Positions 43,545 to 53,473 of a stretch of DNA of 64,000 nucleotides are shown here, piece after piece; the first letter of the stretch is position 1, and each line of letters starts with the position of its first letter. Below the pieces are notes generated by a model. That model did not search any database and was not told the DNA's origin. It saw only the letters and a program-made list of their open reading frames with translations. This stretch comes from Lepidostoma basale (lineage: Eukaryota > Arthropoda > Insecta > Trichoptera > Lepidostomatidae), in the NCBI GenBank assembly GCA_022606425.2, contig JAHDVF020001229.1, positions 806,001-870,000 on the forward strand. The letters run 5' to 3'. Both the position numbers and the translations under genes were made by a program.

Positions 43545-43650
43545 GTTTGCAATAGTGTCACCAGTCTGTCGATGCCAGTAAGCCTGGCGAAACCGGTCAC
43601 TATCGAAAAAAAGACAAAAGTGAAAGTAGTTAAAAAACATCGTTTTTTTT
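43545..43650 (+). mobile_element. Family M fold-back, right half
   Basis: Motif plus right arm (AAAGACAAAAGTGAAAGTAG, TTAAAAAACATCG). The left arm is not present. Confidence 0.6.
43552..43603 (+). ncRNA. Hammerhead-like motif with stem I, family M
   Basis: ATAGTG (43552-43557), an 8-nt spacer, CTGTCGA (43566-43572), extra T, GCCAG-TAAGC-CTGGC... (stem 5 bp), GAAA (43589-43592), CCGGT, C (43598), then ACTAT (43599-43603). CACTAT pairs perfectly with ATAGTG. A6 of the core is T. The hexamer is ACCGGT and the triplet GTC. Confidence 0.55.
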
Positions 43651-43779
43651 ATTATTATTTAAATATTATTCCATACTATTTTAATAGCATTTTAATATTA
43701 TTATATTTTAATATTTCTTCTCCCATTATATTACTATTATGTGAGAAGGGGCTTTGGAATTGTAGATATATAAAATAGA

Positions 43780-44010
43780 GTTTTTTTTTATGATTGTTCA
43801 TGAAACAATTAATAATATAATAACAAATGTTTTCCCCTTTTTCAAGAACAACTTAATACAAAAACGGGTAACAAAACGCAACATGCATCTGTTCATTCTT
43901 GATTTTAATTTAAAAACAACACAAAAGAATCCCCCACCCCGACGCCTACCTACCCTTGACAAATTACTAGTTTCCACACAATGATTGGTACCTATCATTT
44001 GATCAATGAT
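43780..44010. other. Non-coding stretch with chance frames
   Basis: Mirror frames of 64-66 codons on both strands, no recognised family. Confidence 0.4.
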
Positions 44011-45010
44011 AATACTTCAACCCCAGCCGCCACCCCTCCCCGCCAGAGATTGCCGCCACAACTGCACCTCCACGCGACTAATGAAACAATAGCGGGCGCT
44101 TTAGATGCCAGGCGCTAATAGACGCCTCGGCTCGGCAGGACGCGCGTATTAACATATTTTAACGACGCGGGACATGCGAGTACATTATTGCCTTACAATA
44201 TAATAAATATTCACGTTACAAGCTGTATTTTCATAAACACCACTTTCGCCTTACTTTTCGACACCCACGATGAATACGTCAATCGTACTTTTAGTGAATT
44301 CACGAAGCAATTATGTTTTTTAAAGCAAAAGTATAAGTTTTAACTGGTTTAACGCTATAAGCGAGTATACTCGCTTTCAAATCCGGTGCACGGCAGGCCG
44401 GCCATATAAAATTAGCGCGTATACACGCTATACTTCAACACTCTTAATCTAGCCAAGTTTTAATGTTTTATATAATTTAATATTTTAAACGCAAAATTTG
44501 GAATCATTATTGAATATTAATGTTTCGCCGATTGTCTAATTCGCGCAATACGAGCGAGACTTTTATTTTCAAATTAGTTTTGCCCATATTAATTCGCGCT
44601 CGGTGACCTCCAACCATGGCGGAATATAAATCTGGTATGCACCGAACGATGGTTAATTTGCAACGAACATTCCCAAGTTTTGCCATTCAATTACAAATAA
44701 TTGACTAGAACGTTACTATTACCAGGTGAATAGGACATTAGAAACGTAATAAAAACTTTTCTTACAAAATTATCGTATTTTCATGTATCGGGGCGTACGT
44801 TTGACGGGGTATCACACATGCAGGTAGGCGCCCGGCGCGGGTGCTGGAGGGGGTAATTTGGCGAGAGGGCGGGGGCGGGGGCAGCGATAGGAGCCGTAGG
44901 GCCTGGTACGACCGGGTACTATTCCGGCATTATAAACCTTGCCATTAATAATTATAATACATACACCAGCACCCCGCACCACCGCGCACAAGTGGCAGCG
45001 CGCAAGAAAC
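44011..45010. other. GC-mixed low-copy region
   Basis: Islands at 44020-44170 (CGGGCGCTTTAGATGCCAGG, CGCCTCGGCTCGGCAGGAC), 44390-44420, 44600-44760 (homeodomain-like TAATTG/AATTAC strings and an E-box CAGGTG) and 44800-45005 (GGCGGGGGCGGGGGCAGCG). No repeat family or exon seen. Best block of candidate conserved non-coding DNA in the window. Confidence 0.35.
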
Positions 45011-45680
45011 TAATTCCATTTCTACAATATTATTTTATTACATTGTACAAGTGTGCTATGCGAAGCCTTGTCTTATTCATCACAATATTCGATACTTTTC
45101 CTTTGTAGTTATGAATCGAAAAATATTTCCAGAAAATTCTAGAATTATTCTTAAGACATTATCTACTTTAATTATTTTTACAAAACGCGTCTTACTTACA
45201 ATAATTTTCGCTATATCGCACGCTTAATAGTAAACTGACCGATTATGGTTTAGGTCGTAATTGAGTTAACATTAGACAGAGGCTTGTGTTAAGACTATCC
45301 ATTGTTTCGCGTTAAAATTAAGTCAAAATTCCGCCAATTGACCTCCATTACACTATATCGGTATTTTTCATTCGTACGTGTTTTTCGACTGTTTTTGTTA
45401 AAACATCGACTCATGTCAGATTGAGAAAAACTTGCTTTTTTTAGTTGTTGATTTACTGTTTCTTGCTAGTTTGTCTGGATATTCTATAATTATTTTGGAT
45501 GATTTAAAAGCCTGAATTAGACCGAAGGAAATATTCCCATAATTTCATATGAAGCGCTCAATTGTGTGGTGTGGGTAAACAAAATTAAGTAATGTAAAAA
45601 AGGGTAATTTATTATTTGTTTTTTAACCACATTTCAAAAAGCAATCACATTTACTTTATTTTTCCACCGCTTTATTTTGT
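45011..45680. other. Non-coding stretch
   Basis: Nothing recognised. Confidence 0.4.
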
Positions 45681-45685
45681 TTTTT

Positions 45686-45785
45686 CGAACCAACCGGTTT
45701 CACATATAATATTTGTTTTTGGTAATCCTGACGATCCTCCGGCGTAGGCGAAGCCGTTTTATTTGATAAAACAATAAAACATATT
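45686..45785. mobile_element. Family N fold-back, partial
   Basis: TCGAACCAACCGGTTTCAC at the left, CCTGACGATCCTCCGGCGTA at the right. The left arm has lost its core. Confidence 0.6.
45728..45756 (+). ncRNA. Hammerhead-like motif, family N
   Basis: CTGACGA (45728-45734) intact, then TCCTCCGGCGTAGGC with a shortened stem, GAAG for GAAA, CCGTT. Decayed 3' half. Confidence 0.4.
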
Positions 45786-45789
45786 TCTA

Positions 45790-46060
45790 TTTTTCTTGTT
45801 TATACACTTTGTATATACAACACTGATATTAAAAAAAATAAAATTATGTAGACATGTTTCGGACAAATAGTCCTTCTTCAGTTAAGATACGTACTTGTAA
45901 AAATATTATAAAATTGTTGTTGTTTACATGATCTGACAGATTTGTTGTTAACATCATAAGATGGACTGTCTATATAATTTTTTTATTTTTATATCAGTGT
46001 TGTACATACAAAGTGTATAAAAAAGAAAAATAGATATAAACCATCATAACAACACAAATT
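45790..46060. mobile_element. Fold-back element, family H, copy 2
   Basis: Outer arms ACACTTTGTATATACAACAC and the inverted GTGTTGTACATACAAAGTGT, about 270 bp in total. The left arm has the complete motif; the right arm motif is decayed. Confidence 0.75.
45851..45881 (-). ncRNA. Hammerhead-like motif, family H, copy 2 (complete core)
   Basis: Minus: CTGAAGA, extra A, GGAC-TATTT-GTCC (4 perfect pairs), GAAA, CATGT, C. All core positions fit the CUGANGA...GAAA consensus apart from the extra A before stem II. Stem I pairing is weak. Confidence 0.6.
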
Positions 46061-46311
46061 ATGACGTATATAGAAGAAAAAAAAAATTTAAAAACAATGA
46101 CACACATCTTTAACCGCAAATTGATCAAATAAAATATAATATTTGACCATGGTAAGAAAAAATCGTAATTCAAAAGTAGTACGTTAACAGGTTCATTTAA
46201 ACGCATATTTGAATACCTCTCCATTGAAAACAGTATTTAACATAGTCAGTATATTACTGTTGAATTAAGGGTAAAGATATTATTTTTTGGCAAACAGGAT
46301 TTATTATACAA

Positions 46312-46372
46312 CAATATTCCATTATTTCTGCCTACCCTTTCGGGGAGACGGCGAGATGGTTAGTTAGTTACT
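46312..46372 (+). mobile_element. LINE-A 3' tip
   Basis: CCATTATTTCTGCCTACCCT, GGGGAGACGGCGAGATGGTT, AGTTAGTT. About 60 bp only. Confidence 0.8.
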
Positions 46373-46439
46373 TTTTTTTTCATGTTTAAAACAGAATCAT
46401 ATATTCCGCCATCCTAAGACAAGTGAAAGTTATATTAAA

Positions 46440-46520
46440 ATGTATCGTATTTATTTTTATTATTATTATTTAAAAGAAACTTCCATCAACAGATTTCAGT
46501 AAAAGCATTAGATTATCTTA
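46440..46520 (+). mobile_element. Family M tail fragment
   Basis: AAGAAACTTCCATCAACAGA, TTTCAGTAAAAGCATTAGAT, matching 1100-1140 and 63860-63905. Confidence 0.55.
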
Positions 46521-46524
46521 GAAT

Positions 46525-47050
46525 TTTTTTTGGGGGTTTTGTCCATCTATCGTCAGAGCTGCCACTCTTCCGATGATGTCCGACACTTTTTCTGGTTCTA
46601 ATAATGTTTTAAATGGACCAAATGTTTAAATTAAATGGCTATAGCGACATGCATATTAAAAAAAATGAATCGCTTTAAAAACATTACTTTTAATTGCTTA
46701 AATTCTTGGCCCTTTTTAGAATGCTATCGTCTAAAGGGGAACGATGATTGTGTAATCCAATGAACCGAATGGCTCCTGGAACTAATTGCAAATATATCAA
46801 TCTCTCATTGATCGGGATTAGTTACATGGATTTTATATTACATCATCAATTAAATTTTGCCCTGCAGAATGTTTTTAATGATTCAGTAATGCCATTAGCT
46901 TTGTCCCGACTTTATTATGAGATCTCCACACTGACAAACACTGTGTTCCAAAGATATTTAGTTAAAAATGCATTATAATCAATCTACCGCTTCACGTAAC
47001 TCTCATCGTTATATTTGACATTAGGCATAGCTAACGATGTAAATACAAAC
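46525..47050. other. Non-coding stretch
   Basis: A 76-codon + frame (46748-46978) has no recognised family. Nothing else seen. Confidence 0.35.
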
Positions 47051-47054
47051 AAAC

Positions 47055-47221
47055 AACTAATCATCATGCCGTCTCCAAAAAGGGTTAGGCAGAAAAAAAT
47101 GGACCACCATATTTTTTTATCGGAAAAAAAAAACAATTCGCTTTCAACATTCATGCACGTGTCATGCACGCACGTCGTTTTCTCCGACTCCTCACACGTG
47201 GCTGGCATTTATTATTTGATT
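47055..47221 (-). mobile_element. LINE-A 3' part, left of inserted X
   Basis: AACTAATCATCATGCCGTCT through CACGTGGCTGGCATTTATTA. The sequence resumes at 47458 after repeat X. Confidence 0.8.
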
Positions 47222-47457
47222 GAAGAGGTTAATTAAAAACTAGAGCAAAAGAAAGCGCAATAGAAATGAGATTTTTTCTGCTTATGCATTAATCTAAGTT
47301 TTCTTTTGGCTTTTTGTAACGAGTCTATATTCCGATAAATGAAACGGTTGTGTAGGTATAATAAAATAGGAAATTTTGACTTGAAAGAATTGAAATGCAA
47401 AGAGTTAAAGTTGTTATTCGAATCGGTTATGAGTTTTTCCACAAAGTGGGGATTTAT
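47222..47457 (-). mobile_element. Repeat X, copy 2, inserted in LINE-A
   Basis: 236 bp, homologous on minus to 28739-28968. It sits between two 27-bp near-repeats of LINE-A (CACGTGGC..GGCATTTATTATTTGATT at 47195-47221; 47458-47484 with a few differences), so it is a mobile unit with a long target-site duplication. Minus frame 47233-47460 reads NPHFVEKLITDSNNNFNSLH. Confidence 0.75.
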
Positions 47458-47775
47458 CACGTGGCCGTCATTTAATATTTTATTTATTTGATCATGCCAC
47501 GTTTCCTCGGTTTTCCTCTATTTCTAGTTCCGTTTAAATTGTTAGCGTATGCTTATCTTTATCATTCTTTATTCATTCATTATTTTCCAAGCCATCTCAA
47601 TGATTTTTATTATTTTGTTCGTAGTGCCTTAATTCGCGCTGCATTTCCTTCTTATATTTGAGTTTGACGCTCTATCATTTACATTTGAGAGACCTTATTT
47701 TTTCAGTTTAGGGTTTCACTTCTACACATACCGATCGAAACAAGAACACTGTTGTACACTGATTTCTTTGCATGG
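47458..47775 (-). mobile_element. LINE-A, continuation after X
   Basis: CACGTGGCCGTCATTTAATA, CATGCCACGTTTCCTCGGTT, decayed to GAAACAAGAACACTGTTGTA, the complement of the AVHNSVLVP start. Confidence 0.8.
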
Positions 47776-47844
47776 TATATCTGTCTATAGTTAATGCCTT
47801 ATTAATGTGTGTAATATATATATATATATATATTATAATATAAT

Positions 47845-47962
47845 CATCATCGGTTGTCCCTCGTGTTCGAGGAAGACTGTCCTTCACGGTTGTGGGTCTG
47901 CATGTGACTGAAGACCCCGATCCTGGACCCAAAATAAAATAAATCTCTCTCTCTCTCTCCCA
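47845..47962 (-). mobile_element. Possible LINE/SINE 3' fragment and (TC)n
   Basis: GGTTGTCCCTCGTGTTCGAG and GAAGACTGTCCTTCACGGTT are followed by CTCTCTCTCTCTCTC at 47945-47960. I have seen the first phrase as a dispersed insect repeat, but the family is not identified. Confidence 0.35.
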
Positions 47963-47984
47963 ATATAAAATATTATATTAGTAT

Positions 47985-48190
47985 AACAGATGATCGGTGG
48001 ACCAGACGTACCCTGGAGTCACGACTGAAAACCGACCACAGAAATCCTGGCAGACGATAAGCAAGATGGTCTGATTACATCAAGCGAGTGGCGAGGGTTA
48101 GAGAGTTTTGGAAGTCGGAAAGAAATGTCTATATCCAACGCTGGACAAATAATGGCTGATGTTTATGATGATGATAACATGCTAGAGCAT
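47985..48190 (+). mobile_element. LINE 3' end with (GAT)n tail
   Basis: RWSDYIKRVARVREFWKSER and NVYIQRWTNNG in frame, ending GATGTTTATGATGATGATAA. J/K-like. Confidence 0.75.
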
Positions 48191-48194
48191 GATT

Positions 48195-48765
48195 GATAAC
48201 GAAAGGTGACCGTGATCGCATTATGGTCAATTTTCCAGGCTATTATGATAACGGACTCGGCATTTTTCAGTATTGAAGAGGCATCAATCGCGTTACGCTT
48301 TTTACAGATATCATTCTCATTAATATGTCACAAACGTAATACACAATTGCCGGCCGCAAACAGCTCGCAATTATCAACATACTCAACCTCAAATTACTGT
48401 ATCGGTTTATTAATAAGTATGCATTGTTATATAGTTAATTAGATAATTTGGAAAATTGCAACCGGCCGGTTGTGTTTTCTGATTCCTCATCAAGGTAGCT
48501 AAGTACGTACAAACACACGGCCGACATGTTATTCATCACAAACGACAGGCTTTTTTTATTTTTAACTAGTAATATTACCAAGTTGTTAAAATGTTTAATG
48601 ACCATATACAGTATAATGATACCAGAAAGAGTAATAATTTCATATATACGTATGTAACTTCATAAATATTTTTTCGTCAAGTTATTATGTTACTTCGTAC
48701 TGTATGTACGTTTCGATGTAAAAAATTTCTAGAATAAGATACTAAAAACTAACTAATTGGCTACT
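48195..48765. other. Non-coding stretch
   Basis: A 78-codon + frame (48206-48442) is not recognised. Otherwise AT-rich. Confidence 0.35.
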
Positions 48766-48767
48766 TA

Positions 48768-48960
48768 ACGGCCTTCAAGGCAGAGTGCAACAGCCACGAC
48801 TGCAAAACCATGGGTCCCGGGTTCGATTCCCGGCGATAACAGTGTGAACGAAAAATCTCACGCTGTCTTTGGTGTGACAGAATTTTACTTGATAATCAAA
48901 ATAACGATAGAAAAGCTACCTATCACATGTCATGAGAATCAATAGCTAAAAAAATGTATA
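48768..48960 (+). mobile_element. tRNA-headed SINE, best copy
   Basis: A tRNA-like head with B-box GGTTCGATTCC (about 48830) preceded by GGGTCCCG, then GCGATAACAGTGTGAACG, a body ending ATCACATGTCATGAGAATCA, and an A-rich end. The head does not fold into a complete tRNA with a normal acceptor stem, so I call it a SINE rather than a tRNA gene. Confidence 0.75.
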
Positions 48961-48999
48961 AACTAATTGTGTTCAAATAATATGTTGTATAAAATAAAT

Positions 49000-49080
49000 G
49001 TGGAAAGAAACGGGAAACTGCCATATAAAAGGCCCAAGTGGAATCCCAAGAACCTGCAATGGACTTTGTGGCAAACCAAT
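49000..49080 (+). repeat. Repeat P, copy 1
   Basis: GTGGAAAGAAACGGGAAACT, AAGGCCCAAGTGGAATCCCA, GACTTTGTGGCAAACCAATC. Copy 2 is at 49459-49560. LINE-A separates the two. Confidence 0.55.
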
Positions 49081-49103
49081 CCCTATAATTGAAACTGAAA
49101 AAT

Positions 49104-49450
49104 TGCTAACCATCACGCTCTCTTATTGAAAGGGTAGGCAGAGAGTATGGACTGCTACACTGCTATCATCATATGCTAATACACCATAACACGCCCGCTC
49201 GTCGATTTTTCCAACTTCGAATGTGACCGCCCTTTAGTAATTGATCAATTTGGTCTTGCCATGTTTTCCTCGGCCGTCCTCGGCTTCTCTTTCCATTCAT
49301 ACTGCTTGTACATATTTTTTAAACCTTCTCTCATCCATTTTTTCCATATGCCCAAAACATCTAAATGATCCTATTTATTTGTTATTTTAAAATCATCTGA
49401 CTTACATTCTATATTTCGTCGTTTGATATTCTATCATTTATAATTCTTAG
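49104..49450 (-). mobile_element. LINE-A-like 3' end between P copies
   Basis: GCTAACCATCACGCTCTCTT, GGGTAGGCAGAGAGTATGGA and the rest of the 3' order to 49450, in diverged form. Confidence 0.7.
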
Positions 49451-49458
49451 ATTAAAAG

Positions 49459-49560
49459 TGGAAAGCAACGAGAACTACTGTATGAAAAAGGCTCAAGTGG
49501 CATTACAAGGGCCAACAAAGATGATCACGGACAAACCATTCACTAGGGTTGAAAAAATAA
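49459..49560 (+). repeat. Repeat P, copy 2
   Basis: GTGGAAAGCAACGAGAACTA, AAGGCTCAAGTGGCATTACA, GATCACGGACAAACCATTCA. Family unknown. Confidence 0.55.
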
Positions 49561-49639
49561 TTAATTCTAATTTTTTAAATATATCAGCAGCTGTTGTCGA
49601 GTGTAAAAAATAGAGAGGTCTCATATTTGGGTCATGAGG

Positions 49640-49800
49640 AGTTAGTAGAGGGCAGCTGTCCTGGCTGCGGAACATCAAAGAGTGGACAGGAATTACAAGA
49701 GTTCAAAACCTGTTTCAAGTTGCGCAGGATATAGATGACTTTGCTGCCGCGATCGCCAACGTTGGGGGGACCTGACACGGCACCGAAAGAAGAAAATATA
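49640..49800 (+). mobile_element. LINE-O 3' end
   Basis: NIKEWTGITRVQNLFQVAQD and IDDFAAAIANVGGT in frame, ending AAAGAAGAAAATA. The usual C terminus is complete; the upstream part is missing. Confidence 0.75.
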
Positions 49801-49884
49801 TCATCATTGAGTTCAAGAAAATATATCAAGTTGCAAAAATAAATACGTTTGCATATACCTTAGCAAATTATCTACCACATTTTT

Positions 49885-50055
49885 GCAGAGGGTACGCAGA
49901 GAGAATGGACTGCCACATTCCCCTCCTAACATACATCAAGCCTCCTTCACACATATTCAGAGCGGCAAGCACTCGCGTTGATTATTCCAACTTTTAACAT
50001 GGCCGGATTTTTAAATTGAATTGTTTTAGTGATGTCACATTTTCTAAGATATGCC
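49885..50055 (-). mobile_element. LINE-A related fragment
   Basis: GCAGAGGGTACGCAGAGAGA, ATGGACTGCCACATTCCCCT, decayed afterwards. Confidence 0.6.
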
Positions 50056-50159
50056 GTTTTTGTTATGGATCTTCTTAAAAATAGAGATTGTTAATTTAAT
50101 CCAGTTTCAAATCGACAAAAGAAATCTTATCAAATTAAAATACAATTTTGTTTTGAATA

Positions 50160-50285
50160 CATTATGACTGTCACACCTAAAATCCCGGGTTCGATTCCTG
50201 GTAATGGAAGTGTGATTGTCACACTGGTCTGGTGTAGAATTCACGTTACAATAAAATGGGGATGGATTAGCTTCATATCACATGT
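50160..50285 (+). mobile_element. SINE fragment fused to a family F arm
   Basis: B-box onward: CCCGGGTTCGATTCCTGGTA, AGTGTGATTGTCACACTG, AATTCACGTTACAATAAAAT, ATATCACATGTCGG. At 50286 the sequence switches to F. Confidence 0.7.
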
Positions 50286-50365
50286 CGGGTGAAACATGTC
50301 ATTAACATAAAATGTAATAATTTTATTAGAAAAACTGACGTTCTCATGGAGTTTTACATCAAAAC
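50286..50365 (+). mobile_element. Family F right arm
   Basis: GTGAAACATGTCATTAACAT, AAAACTGACGTTCTCATGGA, GTTTTACATC. The hairpin part of the motif is missing; GAAAC-ATGTC remains. Confidence 0.6.
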
Positions 50366-50390
50366 ACAAAATACGAAACTTGTGTTGCGC

Positions 50391-50772
<382 letters not shown>

Positions 50773-50774
50773 GT

Positions 50775-51175
50775 ACGCCAAAGAAGTAAAACTTCTTACA
50801 TGCGCACATGAGTACGCGCGCGTTTTTTTTACTTTTTTTTTAAATGTAGAATATGCTTTTAACGCGGGTTTTTATTTGTAATAGTGCTAATCCCTGGGTT
50901 AATTCTCAGGTCGATTCGCTTGAGTCGAGCCGGAACCCCGTCCTGGACTCGCTTAGCCCGTGGCGTGCTCCCGATTACATCATCTAATATGTATAATATG
51001 AGCATTCCTCGTAGTACACCGAGGAAAGTATTCCGTTATCGGCGCGGCAGTAAAAACTATGTTGTGCTAGGTTCAGAGAGGTTGGCTTAGGTTAGTTTGG
51101 CTTAAAATCAGGGCTACCACTTATTCTATTATATAATAAAAATACAATAAAATATTTTTTTTTCTATACTTTACA
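50775..51175. other. Non-coding stretch
   Basis: GC-richer at 50890-51090 with a 68-codon + frame (50884-51090) that I cannot assign. Confidence 0.35.
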
Positions 51176-51179
51176 TTTA

Positions 51180-51300
51180 CACCACCTTTATTTTGTTTTA
51201 TTGAACCAACCGGTTTGGTTTCCGCCAGAACTTCGTCAGGGCTACAGAAGCTCCGGCGGAAGCGAAACCGGTTGTTTAGGTAAAACATTAATTTATTGAA
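51180..51300. mobile_element. Fold-back element, family N, compact copy
   Basis: GAACCAACCGGTTTGGTTTC on the left arm, GAAGCGAAACCGGTTGTTTA on the right. The arms meet with almost no loop at 51240. The minus arm keeps CTGACGA (complement at 51232-51238) but lacks a good GAAA; the plus arm keeps GAAACCGGTT but has lost CTGACGA. Confidence 0.65.
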
Positions 51301-51540
51301 GTGATTTATTTATTATTAAAATTTGTTTTTAATAATTTCACATTAAGTGTAGCATCTCAAATTAAGTGCTTCATACTAAAGTATAAAAATAAAATTATCT
51401 GAAAATGTATAATGTATAATACATATATTAAATGTTAAAAAATTTAAACACTGTAGTTATACGTAACATATTTTATTTCATGTTAGATTGTCGCGCAGAC
51501 ATTTTACCAACTAATGTTGCCATCATCAGGTGTTATAATC

Positions 51541-51615
51541 GGTTGGTGGTCTAGACGACAAACCGCATAGCTCCTGATCCAAGGGATTTGGGTTCAAACC
51601 TGAACACGACCAGAT
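51541..51615 (+). mobile_element. tRNA-like SINE head, different type
   Basis: GGTTGGTGGTCTAGACGACA (A-box-like) and GGGTTCAAACC (B-box) at tRNA spacing. The arms do not make a full cloverleaf by eye. Probably a SINE relic. Confidence 0.4.
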
Positions 51616-51619
51616 TCCT

Positions 51620-52600
51620 TCTCCATAATAATGATCTATTTTCTGCTCATATTGGAGATTGCATAATAAATTTTAAAGGCATTGATTCAATACCTTGGAT
51701 AAAAAAAAACTAATATGCACAAGAGCTAGGAAAGAATGGAGACGTTTCTTGGAGGAAGCAATGACCAAGGATTGTAACACTGAATATAAAAGGCAGAGTA
51801 GTTTGTATAAAAATAATATAATATATATTTTTTCCCAATACTACTCATTTCATATTATCAACGTTGCATAATAATTAACTCATTTAAATTTATTTAATTA
51901 TGAATACGAAAATACGGGTCACCTATTTGAAATAAACCACCCTATTCAAGACGCCTTGGTTAGATTTATCTAGCTTTAGATTTATTGCTTTATTTATTAT
52001 TATTGCTTTAAATTTATCTAATATCTTTATGGATTTCACAAAATCTTAGTTTTTGTTTTCTGAGAGCTCCGATAAGATAGTGTCATGACCTGATTTAATT
52101 TAAAATTTATAAACGGAAAACGTCGATAATGAAATAATCTGTTTTCACTTTATTAACCATGCGTGAAAAGGAACATTTTCTATATAAATAAAGTGCTATT
52201 ATGAACCCCATCACACTCTGTTAGACGTATATAATTAAAATTATGAACAATCTTTTAGTTATTTATTTGAAATATTTAATGAAATAAAGAATTTGATTTG
52301 TCCAGCCCTTTCTTTTATTTTTACTCGAACGCTACAGTGGCACCGAGTAACAGCTTACCAAACTTGCAATCGCATCTTATCGAATGTTTCCGACATTTCG
52401 ACTCGTTTGTTACCAAAGTGTAGCGAAAAGTTAATTAAGAACTTGAGCAAGGAATTACTTTATATGTATTTAATGGAAATTAATTCTTGGCGGCTTATTG
52501 TATTGCTCCGCTGCATCTTTATAATGGGACTCTAAGAAGAGCCTTTTAATCATTTGCGAATTTCTGGATAAAAGTATTATTTACTGTCCGTTGTGCTTTA
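51620..52600. other. AT-rich non-coding stretch
   Basis: An 80-codon + frame (52293-52535) is not recognised. Nothing else seen. Confidence 0.4.
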
Positions 52601-52607
52601 AACATAA

Positions 52608-52955
52608 AAAAGGATGAAAATAGAATAAATGCAGTAGAAATAAGATCTCTTAAACAGATATATGTAAAACTCTTTATTATAAAGTGCCCAATGCAAATAT
52701 GAGAAGTTAACGCAGTGCGAATGAAAGTGTTATGAACAATATAATTAAAGAGTCAAAGATGATTCGACACGAAAATAATAAGGATAAAATGGAGAAAAAT
52801 TATATGTTAACGATGTAAACGGAACAAGAACTAAAAGAAAATGTGGCATTTTCAAATCAATCAGATCTTAAATCTCGGCCACGTGAAATCGACGGTCGTG
52901 CATGACACGCTGTATAAATATTAAAGAATCAAGAGAAGTTAGTCAGGAAAGTTGT
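52608..52955 (+). mobile_element. LINE-A, strongly decayed
   Basis: AAAGGATGAAAATAGAATAA (KKDENRINAVEI), AACGATGTAAACGGAACAAG, CTCGGCCACGTGAAATCGAC, ending at a GTCAGGAAAG segment. No tail. Confidence 0.75.
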
Positions 52956-52999
52956 TGGTTCTTGGGACGCCGCTCGGGCCTTTAAAGAGATAGTTTAAT

Positions 53000-53205
53000 G
53001 AGAATTACTGTATATTCTTTAAAGCTATTGATTCTCATGACATGTGATAGGCAACTTACTAGTCTATCGCCATTTTAATTGTCACGTGAATTCTACCAAA
53101 TCAAAGACAACTTGATATATGTCCTATCATCGCCGGGAATCGAACCTGGGACCTTCGGCGCGGTAGTTAAAGCTATTGCCTCTTTGCCACGAAGGTCATC
53201 AATGT
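53000..53205 (-). mobile_element. tRNA-headed SINE
   Basis: Minus: CCTTCGTGGCAAAGAGGCAA (A-box side), GTCCCAGGTTCGATTCCCGG (B-box), body TGGTAGAATTCACGTGACAA, end ATCACATGTCATGAGAATCA and AATAGCTTTAAAG. Same family as 48768-48960. Confidence 0.8.
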
Positions 53206-53280
53206 TTTAAGTATATTAATTTAAAACACTTAGGAAATTGAAAATAACTTGGTTTATTATCCACAAAATATTATTAAAAA

Positions 53281-53320
53281 ACACGACATGTTTCAAAGGA
53301 TACCTCCCATCTTCAGGTGT
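53281..53320 (-). ncRNA. Hammerhead-like motif with stem I, family I, left arm
   Basis: Minus: ACAC, CTGAAGA, extra T, GGGAGG-TAT-CCTTT stem (with G-U pairs), GAAA, CATGT, C, GTGT. Stem I ACAC/GTGT lies directly beside the core and triplet. All CUGANGA and GAAA positions fit. Confidence 0.65.
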
Positions 53321-53434
53321 ATATATAAAATAACTAAATTATAACCAGGTTAATTTTTTAATTTAAATTGTTGTACCGAATTTTATTTGCGTTTTTTATA
53401 TTAGTCTTTTTTGTTTAGTTTTTATTATATATTT

Positions 53435-53473
53435 ACACCTGAAGATGAAGGTATCCTCCGAAACATGTCGTGT
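53435..53473 (+). ncRNA. Hammerhead-like motif with stem I, family I, right arm
   Basis: ACAC (53435-53438), CTGAAGA (53439-53445), extra T, GAAGG-TAT-CCTCC (one mismatch), GAAA (53460-53463), CATGT, C (53469), GTGT (53470-53473). Predicted cleavage after 53469. Confidence 0.65.

Noticed and set aside
48768..48850. Genuine tRNA gene
   Set aside because: B-box is good, but no complete cloverleaf or acceptor stem is visible, and the sequence continues into a SINE body present elsewhere.
51541..51615. Genuine tRNA gene
   Set aside because: A- and B-box-like strings only; the acceptor arms do not pair by eye.
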